DNA from: Hyphomicrobiales bacterium
GTDB taxonomy: Bacteria > Pseudomonadota > Alphaproteobacteria > Rhizobiales > OSC116
Direction: 5' to 3'
NCBI GenBank assembly: GCA_013214705.1
Contig: JABSRZ010000016.1
Location: 1 to 40,903, forward strand
DNA: 40,903 bases
Of this stretch, positions 8,220 to 16,954 are shown piece after piece; position 1 is the stretch's first letter, and each line of letters opens with the position of its first letter. The notes below the pieces were generated by a model, which ran no database searches, was not told the origin of the DNA, and saw only the letters and a list, made by a program, of their open reading frames with translations. The position numbers and the translations under genes were made by a program.

Positions 8220-9206
8220 TCAAGTCCCTGAATTGTGTCGGCGTTCAAGCCAAGAGTGAAGAGCCATCATACCCAATATAATTGAACCGATGAAGATACT
8301 ATAGGCAAGGCCTGGGACACCGACCAGAACGATGCCGTTACGCATGATCCGCAAAATCAACACGCCTAACACGGTGCCGATAATAGTACCGCGACCACCT
8401 GTTAATACTGTACCACCAATAACCACCATAGCGATGACTTCAAGTTCGTAACCTGTGCCACTGTTAGGATTGGCTGCAGAAGTTCTAATTGAGCTAATTA
8501 CCCCGGCTAAAGCTGCCATTGAGGAACACAACATAAATAACCATATTTTGGTTTTGTTTACGTTTACACCTCGCGCACGCGCTGCATTGGCATTACCACC
8601 CGAGGCTTGAATCCAGTTCCCTGCCTTGGATTTGTTTAAAATGAACCACAAAACCAGTGCGGCAAATACAAACCAGAAGAGTGAGGCATAAACTCGGAAA
8701 CTGCCAATATAGAAATCACCTACCAAAAATTCAGTTAACCAATTGCCTTTTGCACCCCATGTCCGCTGCGGAAAACCGCTGGTCATAAATAGTGCAGTTC
8801 CGCGGACCACCAGAAGCATACCAAGCGTAACAAGAAAGGACGGAATTTTTAACAAGGTCACAAACAACCCGTTTACCAGCCCTATCATTGCGCCAATAAA
8901 TATAGCTGTAATAAATGCAAATTCTAAAGGAAGCACTTCGGCGTTGAACAAAGTCCACATTAACACCGGCGTAAAACCGAATACCGAACCGACAGACAAA
9001 TCAAATTCACCCGCGGTCATTAGTAAAGTCATTGCTAACGCGATCAATCCCAGTTCTACGGTGAATGTGAGCGTATTACTTATATTCATCGGCGATAGAA
9101 ACCGTGGGTTGATGGCTGTAAATACGATAATTTCAACAAGCAATAATACTAGCGGGCCGAATTCCGGTCTTGCTAATAAACGTCGAAAAAGTGATTGGTT
9201 TTTCAT
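8220..9206 (-). CDS. Sugar ABC importer, permease (RbsC/FrcC family)
   Basis: Inner-membrane permease of about 328 residues with eight to ten hydrophobic segments. Family signatures are MTAGEFDLSVGSVFGF, GLVNGLFVTLLKIPSFLVTLG and GGTVLTGGRGTIIGTVLG. I place the start at the ATG at 9206 (MKNQSLFRRLL), preceded by AGAGAA; the frame stays open to 9296 but those residues are not permease-like and run through a hairpin. It overlaps no neighbour and is followed closely by the ATPase gene. Confidence 0.9.
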   Translation of the reverse strand: MKNQSLFRRLLARPEFGPLVLLLVEIIVFTAINPRFLSPMNISNTLTFTVELGLIALAMTLLMTAGEFDLSVGSVFGFTPVLMWTLFNAEVLPLEFAFITAIFIGAMIGLVNGLFVTLLKIPSFLVTLGMLLVVRGTALFMTSGFPQRTWGAKGNWLTEFLVGDFYIGSFRVYASLFWFVFAALVLWFILNKSKAGNWIQASGGNANAARARGVNVNKTKIWLFMLCSSMAALAGVISSIRTSAANPNSGTGYELEVIAMVVIGGTVLTGGRGTIIGTVLGVLILRIMRNGIVLVGVPGLAYSIFIGSIILGMMALHSWLERRHNSGT

Positions 9207-9241
9207 AATTTCTCTCAAATAACAGAATGTTGAAAATTCAA

Positions 9242-9323
9242 ACGCCCATATTAGGGCGTCTTCTGTATGGTGGCGATATGAGTAACGAAGAACCATAAGC
9301 GTCTAATTCAGGGACGCTTATGG
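9242..9323 (-). promoter_or_regulatory. Two stem-loops between binding-protein and permease genes
   Basis: A perfect 11-bp inverted repeat, CCATAAGCGTC (9293-9303) and GACGCTTATGG (9313-9323), lies just after the binding-protein stop. A second, ACGCCC (9242-9247) and GGGCGT (9254-9259), lies nearer the permease. Neither is followed by a clean U-run on the minus strand. They look like mRNA-stabilising or attenuating hairpins that let the binding protein be made in excess over the membrane parts. Confidence 0.65.
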
Positions 9324-9332
9324 CTGTCTTTG

Positions 9333-10274
9333 TTATTTGGCAGACAAGATATCATCATACACTTGAGCTGTATCTGGCCCATAAAGCGCACCTGTGGTGA
9401 TATCAAACCCAGGAGGAATGCCTTGTGATGCCATAAGCGCAACTGACAAAGCCATATAGCTGGTTGCAAGTGGGTCAGCCCATTGCGCAGCATTAACGTA
9501 ACCGTTCAAAACTTCTTGTGTTGTGTCGAGCGAGTTACCCCAACCTACAACTGGAATTTCTCCCGGTTCAACTCCGATCTGATTGAACACACGTGCGATA
9601 GAACCCATCACTAAGTCGCCCAAACCAATAATCGCACTAATTTTCTCACGATTAGTCAACAGATAGTCTGACATACGTGTGATAATTTCGCCTTGATCCA
9701 GTGTTGCGTCAGTAACTTCCCATGTAATACCAAGAGGTTCAAATACACTTGCAACGCCTTGCTCTTCTTGCACGCCATAGGTTGCGCCGGGAACTTCAAC
9801 CGGCAACCAGACGAAATCGCCCTTACTTACCAAGTTGTTATCTACAAGATACTGTGCCCATCCAGCACCGTAAGCCTTCAAATCGCCGCCAACATAAGCT
9901 ACAAAGTCAACAGTGGCGTCCGGTGTGTTAAAGTTCACTACAGGAATGCCTGCTTTATTGGCTTCTGCAACCACTTCAACTAAACTTCCAGGGTCGGGAC
10001 TACTTGTGGCAATGCCGTCTGCGCCGGCTGCAATAGCGGCTCTAATAGCTTCTTGTTGCGATGCAACATCACCATTATGGAACGATGTGTTCACTCGATT
10101 GCCTGTGGCATCAGCCCACTTATTAGCACCTTCCAGATAATATGTCCAAACTGGATCTGCAGGCGAACCATGTGAAACCCAATAGAAAGTTTCTGCAGCA
10201 ACTTGCGACACCATCATCGCAGCGCCAGCTAATACGCCAATACCAAGCGCGCGGACGGTAGATTTGTTCTTCAT
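9333..10274 (-). CDS. Sugar ABC importer, periplasmic binding protein (Peripl_BP_4 type)
   Basis: About 313 residues. The ATG at 10274 begins a clear signal peptide (MKNKSTVRALGIGVLAGAAM, hydrophobic core, VSQVAA with cleavage near residue 27); the frame extends upstream, but that part is not signal-like and a GGGAG site precedes 10274. The mature part has the ribose/galactose-binding pattern: VWTYYLEGANKWADATG, NGDVASQQEAIRAAIAAGADGI, IPVVNFNTPDA, and TGALYGPDTAQVYDDI at the end. It delivers the sugar to the permease encoded downstream. Substrate unknown. Confidence 0.9.
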   Translation of the reverse strand: MKNKSTVRALGIGVLAGAAMMVSQVAAETFYWVSHGSPADPVWTYYLEGANKWADATGNRVNTSFHNGDVASQQEAIRAAIAAGADGIATSSPDPGSLVEVVAEANKAGIPVVNFNTPDATVDFVAYVGGDLKAYGAGWAQYLVDNNLVSKGDFVWLPVEVPGATYGVQEEQGVASVFEPLGITWEVTDATLDQGEIITRMSDYLLTNREKISAIIGLGDLVMGSIARVFNQIGVEPGEIPVVGWGNSLDTTQEVLNGYVNAAQWADPLATSYMALSVALMASQGIPPGFDITTGALYGPDTAQVYDDILSAK

Positions 10275-10480
10275 TTTACTTGCTCCCTGTTTTAGACTCC
10301 CACATATGTGGAAAGCTATATATTTTAATCTCGAAAACGAACCCTCATGAATCGTTTCTAACGTCAGCCTAGCATCAAGTTGATGGTGTTTCTGATTTAC
10401 AACCATCATATCACATCATATACAGGGTGTTAAAAGCCAATATTTTAATAAGGCAACGTTTGCTCCAAAAATAAAACACT
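10275..10480 (-). promoter_or_regulatory. Leader/promoter region of the importer genes with palindromes
   Basis: The 206 bases upstream of the binding-protein gene include the perfect palindrome CCACATATGTGG (10300-10311), 25 bases before the start codon, and an inverted pair TGATGGT (10381-10387) and ACCATCA (10402-10408). These could be operators for a regulator, perhaps the cluster's LacI protein, giving the importer its own promoter separate from the upstream enzyme operon. No direct proof. Confidence 0.45.
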
Positions 10481-11581
10481 TCAGATAGCTACGGAAACGC
10501 CTTCTTCGGCTGACCGGAGTGCGGCAAAGCATAGCTCCAAACTAGAGAGGTTTCGCGCCGCATCGTTTAAGGGCGTACGCTCCTCTTCAATCGCACAAAG
10601 CAGTTCTGCCATAGTGCCATGAAACCCATCTTTAAACCAATTTCCCTTTAAATCTGGAATGGATTCGCCTCGTTGCGTTGTCAATTTCACCTGTTGATTA
10701 TCTAAATCCGACCCAATACTTTCTAGACTACCCTCACTGCCGGCAATAAATGTCGAATCCCGAGCACCAATAACAGTTCCGCCGTCAAATATCAACGAAG
10801 CTTGCCCAGCTTCTAACTCAATAACAACTTGCGCAAACAAAGGCGGTTTAGCCGTCTGATCAACAGAACGGGCAAATCTGGCATATACGCTTTTAGCCCG
10901 ACAGCCAGTAATACTGAGTATGAAGTCAAACCAATGAACACCAAAATCAGATAGAATAAGGTCATTAATATCGTCAAAAGGCGTGCCCGCAATCCAGTTG
11001 TGGTTCCAGTGAATATCACAATGCACACTGTTTACATTTCCGATCAGACCCGCCCGCACCGCTTCTCGCATATAAGACATGTGAGGTGCCCAACGACCAT
11101 TTTGATTAACAGCCAATTTGACACCTTTGGCATTCGCCAAATCAACTAATCTACGTCCAACTTCTATGTCTAACACAAACGGTTTTTGTGACAAAACATG
11201 GCGTCCAGCATTTAAAGCACGCTCGATCAGACTGACCCGTTCAGCCGGATGGGTTGCTATATCCAACACTTCTATACTTTCATCAGCCAGCACCTCTTCA
11301 AAATTTGTGGTGACTTTAGCATCGGGATAGAATTCAGCAGCACGTTGCTCGGCTCTTTCAAGGGTTCGATTGCAGATAACGGCTACGTCATAGCCAGCGG
11401 CTTTATAGGCAGATAAATGTGAACGAGTGATTCCACCAGCACCGATCAGGCCTATTTTGGGGCGGTAATTTACGGGGTTTTTAGGGCGATAAGGAAGTCT
11501 TGGTGCATCTATTTTTTTCGCTTTTGCCGCAGAAAGACTATAATCTAGGTCAGATACAGTTTCAGTGTTTTTTTCTGTCAT
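10481..11581 (-). CDS. Gfo/Idh/MocA-family oxidoreductase (A)
   Basis: NAD(P)-dependent oxidoreductase of 366 residues. After a ~40-residue N-terminal extension comes the Rossmann motif KIGLIGAGGITRSHLSAY, then LSQKPF (the EKP motif with Gln for Glu), and the substrate-side LSDFGVHWFDFI with the D-x-G-x-H catalytic pattern. Such enzymes oxidise or reduce sugars, inositols or glycosides at a ring hydroxyl. Its ATG overlaps the stop of the preceding oxidoreductase (ATGA), so both are co-translated and may act on successive steps or as partners. Confidence 0.88.
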   Translation of the reverse strand: MTEKNTETVSDLDYSLSAAKAKKIDAPRLPYRPKNPVNYRPKIGLIGAGGITRSHLSAYKAAGYDVAVICNRTLERAEQRAAEFYPDAKVTTNFEEVLADESIEVLDIATHPAERVSLIERALNAGRHVLSQKPFVLDIEVGRRLVDLANAKGVKLAVNQNGRWAPHMSYMREAVRAGLIGNVNSVHCDIHWNHNWIAGTPFDDINDLILSDFGVHWFDFILSITGCRAKSVYARFARSVDQTAKPPLFAQVVIELEAGQASLIFDGGTVIGARDSTFIAGSEGSLESIGSDLDNQQVKLTTQRGESIPDLKGNWFKDGFHGTMAELLCAIEEERTPLNDAARNLSSLELCFAALRSAEEGVSVAI

Positions 11582-12642
11582 TTCAATAGTTCCACAGTGC
11601 GTTTTTCTTTTGCCGAAAATATGGCTGTGTCAACTATTTGTTGTCCAATGCGGCAAAGTTTTGGGTCGAGCGGTCCAGTAATAGGCGTTCCGGTTTCAAG
11701 GCAGTGCAACACATAGGCCACAGGGTCGGCAGCATTAGCAGCAAGCGTATCGATAGGAATTTCATAAGCCTCAGGCTGCGATCTTGTTTGAACTGTGACA
11801 TGATCTTCAAAATCGTAACTACTCATAGCCCCATCGGTACCAACCACCACAAAACCACATTTTGGTAATGGCTGGGTATTCCATGGGTCAGTGAATGTTC
11901 CCCAGCGTGTTTCAAATTTAGATAAACCATGTTTATAACGCGCCACGGTTATTGAATGTTCATCTACCCTTAAATTGGGGTCGCCACCTAATGTTGTGGT
12001 TATTTCAATAGGCGCAAGACCATTTTGATACCAAGTGCCCAAGGTAGCACCATAACCCAGATAATCCAAAAGGCTTCCACCGCCTGCTTCAGAGCTGTAC
12101 CACCATGAATTTTGTTTTTCTTGTGATGTTGGGATGTTTTCTTTCTTATCTGCTAGGTGGTAAAGTGGGCCACGGTTACCATCATAAAAGTGAATTTCTA
12201 CAACTTCACCTATTAAACCTTCATTCAGTAATCGTTTAACAGTCACGTGAGGTGGATACCAAGCCAAAGGCCAGTTAATCGCCAATATTTTGTTTTTTGT
12301 GGATTGTATCATGCGGTCTGCGTCAGCCAAATTTGCCGCAAAGGGTTTTTCCACCAATATGGCACAGTCATATTTAGCCACACGCTCAACGTAATCTGCA
12401 TGATCTTTAGGGGCGGGGCAAACAATCACCAAGTCAGGTTTTGTTTGTAACATGCACTCGTCAAGATCGCTGAATACCGATGTGTTAGGAATGTTAAAGT
12501 TAGAGATTACCGCTTCCATACGCGTCGGGTCGGCGTCACAAATTCCAACAATTTCGGCATTCGTATGCTCATGCACCATACGAAGCAAGTCCCCCATATG
12601 CATATGATCGAAATTAATACCAACTACTTTCCATTTGGTCAT
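11578..12642 (-). CDS. Gfo/Idh/MocA-family oxidoreductase (B), atypical nucleotide-binding loop
   Basis: Protein of 354 residues. The Rossmann start is VVGINFDHMHMGDLL, so the G-x-G-x-x-G loop is replaced by a His-rich variant, while the strand-end Asp (GICDAD) and VEKPFA with catalytic Lys are normal. The second domain has GGGSLLDYLGYGATLGTWY, with Tyr where many members have His. The substitutions suggest a distinct subfamily rather than decay, because the rest is intact. It overlaps the next gene by four bases and follows the binding-protein-like gene at 12665 by 22 bases. Substrate unknown. Confidence 0.85.
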   Translation of the reverse strand: MTKWKVVGINFDHMHMGDLLRMVHEHTNAEIVGICDADPTRMEAVISNFNIPNTSVFSDLDECMLQTKPDLVIVCPAPKDHADYVERVAKYDCAILVEKPFAANLADADRMIQSTKNKILAINWPLAWYPPHVTVKRLLNEGLIGEVVEIHFYDGNRGPLYHLADKKENIPTSQEKQNSWWYSSEAGGGSLLDYLGYGATLGTWYQNGLAPIEITTTLGGDPNLRVDEHSITVARYKHGLSKFETRWGTFTDPWNTQPLPKCGFVVVGTDGAMSSYDFEDHVTVQTRSQPEAYEIPIDTLAANAADPVAYVLHCLETGTPITGPLDPKLCRIGQQIVDTAIFSAKEKRTVELLK

Positions 12643-12664
12643 GTGGTTTCCCCTTTTATGTAAT

Positions 12665-13789
12665 TCAATCTACCGAAGTGGTTTCCTTAGGCAAATAATT
12701 CTTATAAATAATATTTAATTTATCAACAATTTTTTTTGGTGAAATACCATCTGCCAATGCAGTTCGCAGAAAATCGGATGCCTCAGTTTGAAAAGCGATG
12801 TAACGATTAAAACGCGGACGAATGATGCCATTCTGCATGGTTTTTAATGTGTTTTTATAAAACCCATTGGACGTTTGGTTCACGTCATAATTTTTCCAAG
12901 CTTCCATGCCAGAAGGTTGCCCAGCGTGCTTCGTTATAAATTCTAATTGGGTATTGGAAGCAAGTAACCATTGAAAATGATCAAGCAATTCTGTGTTTGG
13001 TTGGCATTTTTGCGAAAGAGCCAAACCCGTGCCACCAATGACCGAACCATGCAAACCGCCGCTCTGCCATTGAGGAGCATCCACAAAATTAACTGCGCGG
13101 GATGCGGCCCTTTGTGCATAATTTACATACCCGAAAATTAATGGACAAAGGTCTATTCCCTCACTCTGTTTTATGCATTCTAACATTGAGATTGGATTTA
13201 AATGTTCTGACCCTGAGGGTCGGTGAGCATACAAATCGACCATCAAGTCAAATATAACTTCTGTACAGGCACCAAATAATGTTTCCGCTCCCAATTCATT
13301 GCCCAAAGCTGAGTTGATAGAAAGCGCTGTCAATATGGCGTGCGGCCCTTGCAGAGAAAGTGAGACTCTTCCCGTTTTCCGAGACACTTCACGAACTTCA
13401 TCCCAAGTTGAAGGGGGGCTGTCTACCCGTTCAGACTGATAGGCCATTACCTGTGTGGCTGCATCCAATGGCAATGCCCACAAATGGCCATTCATCCGAT
13501 AACTTTCAAAACTATTGCCGATGGATCGATTTTTCCATTTTTCGACAATATTTGAATCAAACAATTTATCTAACGGCTGAATGCATTTGTTTGCCAACGC
13601 TTCACCCAAATGAGGGTGATCTATAACCACGACATCATAACGTGCAAATAAACCATCAATTGATGCCGTTTCAAAGCCAGAGAGCGGTTGGCGATCCCAT
13701 TTAATTAAATTTTGAGTGTCTTCCGCCGCGGCTTCAAGGGCTTGAAAACCGCGAGGGTGATCCCATGTTAGACCCAAATATTGAGCCAT
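12665..13789 (-). CDS. Solute-binding-protein-like protein without signal peptide
   Basis: Protein of 374 residues resembling family 1 (MalE-like) extracellular solute-binding proteins: LWALPLDAATQVMAYQ, PPSTWDEV, a GGTGLALS stretch and QLEFITKHAGQPSGMEAW, typical of the C-lobe. Yet the N-terminus MAQYLGLTWDHPRGFQALEA goes straight into the first strand with no signal sequence, and a good AGGAG site fixes the ATG at 13789. It should therefore stay in the cytoplasm. It sits inside an enzyme operon, two bases after the CoA-transferase, while the cluster's importer has its own binding protein. It may be an intracellular ligand sensor, carrier or enzyme partner; function unknown. Confidence 0.75.
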   Translation of the reverse strand: MAQYLGLTWDHPRGFQALEAAAEDTQNLIKWDRQPLSGFETASIDGLFARYDVVVIDHPHLGEALANKCIQPLDKLFDSNIVEKWKNRSIGNSFESYRMNGHLWALPLDAATQVMAYQSERVDSPPSTWDEVREVSRKTGRVSLSLQGPHAILTALSINSALGNELGAETLFGACTEVIFDLMVDLYAHRPSGSEHLNPISMLECIKQSEGIDLCPLIFGYVNYAQRAASRAVNFVDAPQWQSGGLHGSVIGGTGLALSQKCQPNTELLDHFQWLLASNTQLEFITKHAGQPSGMEAWKNYDVNQTSNGFYKNTLKTMQNGIIRPRFNRYIAFQTEASDFLRTALADGISPKKIVDKLNIIYKNYLPKETTSVD

Positions 13790-13791
13790 TT

Positions 13792-14982
13792 CTAATCTCC
13801 TGCTAAAATTGCACCTTCAGCAATAAGGCCTTCAATTTGGGCTTCATCAAAGCCAGCGTCTAATAACAACTCGCGCGTATGTTGCCCAGTAAGCGGTGCA
13901 CCCATTTTAATTTCACTAGGAGTTTTGGAAAAACGGATCGGGAAACCGGGTGATGTCACTTTGCCTTCGGTCGGATGCTCATACTCAACCATCGTACCGT
14001 TATGCTTTATTTGTTCATCTTCCAAAAGTTCGGCATAACCATAAACCGGCCCTGCCCATATCCCATTTTCTTCAAAAATTCTTAGCCATTCAGCAGATGG
14101 TTTTTTAAGCAGATGCTTGCTGGTTGTAGAAAATATCAGATCTCGTTGCGTCCAGCCGTCTATTTCCTCCTCCATGTCCGCAAATATCGGCTCATCAAAT
14201 ATTTTACCCAATAATTTTAGTTGCGGCGTGGCCAGAATAATATAGCCATCTTCGGTTTTGAAACTGCCATAAGGGGCACGTATATACGAGTGTGCGTGAG
14301 GTTCAGCACTGCGTGTTTGTGGTTTTTTACCTTTTGCAAATACTGTTAATTCCTGCATCTGTATCGCGGTAATCGCGTCCAACATATTAATTTCGACTTT
14401 TTGGCCTTCACCGGTTCTTTCGCGGTGTAAAAGTGCCAAAACCACACCCTCAAACGCAGTATATGCAGTAATCGCGTCTACTAGAAACTGGCCGGCAGGC
14501 AGTGGCGCTTCACCTTCGCGACCTGCAGACAACATTGCGCCAGACATTCCTTGCAACAACAAGTCTTGCCCAGGTCGGTCTTTATAAGGGCCTGTTTCAC
14601 CATAACCCGACATGGATACATAAATTATCTTTGGGTTAATTGCGGCTAGCGTTTCATAATCAACACCAAGCCGCTTTGCGACACCAGGGCGATAATTTTG
14701 CAAAAACACATCCGCTGTTTTCACCAACTCGTACAAAGCTTGGCGACCTTTGTCATTTTTTAAATTGACCGCTAATGACCTTTTGTTACGGTTAAGCGAT
14801 AAAAATGAAACGTTAATTTGGTTGCCCTTAGCGCCACCTGCCGAAACATGGCGTTGCCATTCGCCAGTGATTGGTTCCACTTTAACGACATCTGCTCCTA
14901 AATCGCCAAGTCGTTGAGCCGCGAAAGGCCCAGCCATGGCAATAGAGCAGTCGAGAACTCGGTAGTCTTGTAAAATATTCAT
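13792..14982 (-). CDS. Class III CoA-transferase (CaiB/BaiF family)
   Basis: Protein of 396 residues, normal length for the family. Seen are LDCSIAMAGPFAAQRLGDLGADVVKVE at the start, NLKNDKGRQALYELVKTADVFLQNYRPG, SGYGETGPYKDRPGQD with the acylatable Asp140, and EINMLDA. It would move CoA from a donor acyl-CoA to a carboxylic acid. Between a DUF4432 sugar-epimerase-like gene and an enoyl-CoA hydratase two genes up, it implies that a sugar-derived acid becomes an acyl-CoA. Its start overlaps the upstream stop (ATGA). Confidence 0.92.
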   Translation of the reverse strand: MNILQDYRVLDCSIAMAGPFAAQRLGDLGADVVKVEPITGEWQRHVSAGGAKGNQINVSFLSLNRNKRSLAVNLKNDKGRQALYELVKTADVFLQNYRPGVAKRLGVDYETLAAINPKIIYVSMSGYGETGPYKDRPGQDLLLQGMSGAMLSAGREGEAPLPAGQFLVDAITAYTAFEGVVLALLHRERTGEGQKVEINMLDAITAIQMQELTVFAKGKKPQTRSAEPHAHSYIRAPYGSFKTEDGYIILATPQLKLLGKIFDEPIFADMEEEIDGWTQRDLIFSTTSKHLLKKPSAEWLRIFEENGIWAGPVYGYAELLEDEQIKHNGTMVEYEHPTEGKVTSPGFPIRFSKTPSEIKMGAPLTGQHTRELLLDAGFDEAQIEGLIAEGAILAGD

Positions 14983-16157
14983 TTGGTTTGCCTTATTGAA
15001 ATATGGTTTCCTGAAGGGGTTGGGAAGTCCTCAACAGGTTGTTTATGGGTGTTGGTTATTCGGTTTTCAGCATCGGATATTGCCACTGAGTCAGCTAGAA
15101 TTCTAAACACGCTTTGGTATTCACGCGTGTCACCGTGCTCTAACATAATGATTTCATCATTTTCGCGTGCGTATGCTGCACCCAATACATGGTTTGTCGA
15201 TGGTTCAATTCCCAATGCGTATTGTCCAGCCTGAAAATTCTGCCACTCAAACATGCAGGGGAATTGGTCTTTTTTGGTGATCACTTCAAATCCCAATCCG
15301 ATGCGGTCATTAACAATCGCGATCGACTGCTCGCCTTGTTCATTTGCGGCCAGTTCGTGTTGCCAAACCTGTTCGTAAAATTTACCCTGCGGCGCAACCA
15401 TGCTTCGATAACCTGTTGATTGATCTTTGTAGTTGCCAGCATGCCCCGCCCACACAACGTCCTTAATTGGCGCGATATAACGCGCGCCATCGTCCAAAAC
15501 CGGGTACCCAATGTTAATATGATAACAATACATATGTGGGGTTAGATAAAAGCCGCGGTTGGTCACTACGTCGTTAATGCGTATGTCATTACTGCCCATA
15601 TCAATTTCGATACGACGGCGCAACTCAAGATTTTCACCAAATACTGTGCCTTGGCGAATAATTCCCTCGGCCCAATATGTACAAGTGTCCCCATCCCAAT
15701 TCTCACCGTATCCAACCAATTGCGCCGGAATGGAGCTTACCCGCCCGTGAATTGAATTACTTACATTTTTGCGTGGTTCGTAATTGAAATGATCGGCAGG
15801 AGCTTGGTCCATAAAAAGTATGTGGTCAAGACCACAAGTGACCATGAGACCTGAGAAAGAGCGAAGCCAACCTAAACCGCCTTCTCCTTCGGGTTCGTGC
15901 AGTCCTGGATGGCGAAAACCTGAAGGGCTGTGCCAACCAATAGATTTACCCTGAAATTCACAGTCTGCTATATCAAAAGCTCGGTCTATCAAAACCGTAA
16001 ACCTTAAACCTGTTCCGCTACGAAATTCTAACAATCGAATTCCGCGTTCCAACCCATCACTCAAAGTCATTAGGCGCACACCACCAAATTGACCCGTGCC
16101 GCCCGAACGCTCCGCCAAATCGCGTCGTGACATAGATTTTCCATAAAGTTCGGGCAT
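14979..16157 (-). CDS. DUF4432 / aldose-1-epimerase-like protein
   Basis: Protein of 392 residues with the galactose-mutarotase-like beta-sandwich pattern: GLRFTVLIDRAFDIADCEFQG, SIHGRVSSIPAQ, HMYCYHINIGYPVLDDGARY and LGIEPSTNHVLG. Members of this DUF4432 branch sit in sugar-catabolic operons and are thought to isomerise or epimerise sugars or sugar acids, but biochemical assignments are few. There is no signal peptide. The start at 16157 follows an AGGAA site; the end overlaps the CoA-transferase start by four bases. Confidence 0.85.
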   Translation of the reverse strand: MPELYGKSMSRRDLAERSGGTGQFGGVRLMTLSDGLERGIRLLEFRSGTGLRFTVLIDRAFDIADCEFQGKSIGWHSPSGFRHPGLHEPEGEGGLGWLRSFSGLMVTCGLDHILFMDQAPADHFNYEPRKNVSNSIHGRVSSIPAQLVGYGENWDGDTCTYWAEGIIRQGTVFGENLELRRRIEIDMGSNDIRINDVVTNRGFYLTPHMYCYHINIGYPVLDDGARYIAPIKDVVWAGHAGNYKDQSTGYRSMVAPQGKFYEQVWQHELAANEQGEQSIAIVNDRIGLGFEVITKKDQFPCMFEWQNFQAGQYALGIEPSTNHVLGAAYARENDEIIMLEHGDTREYQSVFRILADSVAISDAENRITNTHKQPVEDFPTPSGNHISIRQTK

Positions 16158-16165
16158 AATTATTC

Positions 16166-16954
16166 CTATTTTCTTTTAAAAATCGGGTTGCGTTTTTCTT
16201 TGAATGCCGCGCGCCCCTCTACTGCGTCTGCCGTACCAAAGCATATCGCTTGCAGGTCTAGCTCATATTGAGTTGCATATTTGGCTGGTATATTCGCACT
16301 TGCATCTAAATTCAATTTCACCATTTCCGCAGCGATTGGTGCTCGTGAAGCAATGGTGTTCGCAAGTTCCTTCGCACGGTTTAGGAGTTGGTCAGCCGGT
16401 AATACCTCACTAATCAAGCCCCAATTTAGCGCTTGATCTGCATCGATAGGGTCGCCGGTCAACAACATTTTGGCGGCGTTTGAGCTGCCAGCAGAAAGCT
16501 GGAGCATTTGCGACATACCACCTCCGCCAATCCAACCTAGTTTAATTTCTGGGGCGCCCAGCATTGCGTTTTGTGCAGCCAAACGAATATCGCAAGACAA
16601 TGCCATTTCTAACCCACCACCCAAAGCGTACCCGTTAATGGCAGCGATAACCGGCTTGCGTATTTGCCGTACAGAAAGGCAATAATCTTCGCGATTGCGA
16701 AATGACCACGCATCCTGAAATTCATCCAATTGTTTAATATCCGTACCCGCACAAAATGCGCGCTCACCTTCACCAATGAGTACGACACAACGGATATCAT
16801 CGTTACTGTTGCACTCAGCGGCAGCCACTTCCAACTCACGTGCCATCTCTCTTGAAATGGCATTTAAATTGCGCGGTCGGTTTAATAGAATCGTTGCAAT
16901 CTGACCTTCTTTAGTGAATTCAATTTTTCCAAAATTTGGTTGCTCTTTGCTCAT
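16166..16954 (-). CDS. Enoyl-CoA hydratase/isomerase (crotonase family)
   Basis: Protein of 262 residues. The CoA/oxyanion-hole segments AFCAGTDIK and NGYALGGGLEMAL are present, and both acid/base Glu of true hydratases are kept: Glu116 in GGGLEMALSCD and Glu136 in GAPEIKLGWIGGGG. It should therefore add or remove water across a C2-C3 double bond of an acyl-CoA. Together with the CoA-transferase in the same operon it points to an acyl-CoA stage in this sugar route. Its ATG overlaps the upstream SDR stop (ATGA). Confidence 0.92.
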   Translation of the reverse strand: MSKEQPNFGKIEFTKEGQIATILLNRPRNLNAISREMARELEVAAAECNSNDDIRCVVLIGEGERAFCAGTDIKQLDEFQDAWSFRNREDYCLSVRQIRKPVIAAINGYALGGGLEMALSCDIRLAAQNAMLGAPEIKLGWIGGGGMSQMLQLSAGSSNAAKMLLTGDPIDADQALNWGLISEVLPADQLLNRAKELANTIASRAPIAAEMVKLNLDASANIPAKYATQYELDLQAICFGTADAVEGRAAFKEKRNPIFKRK

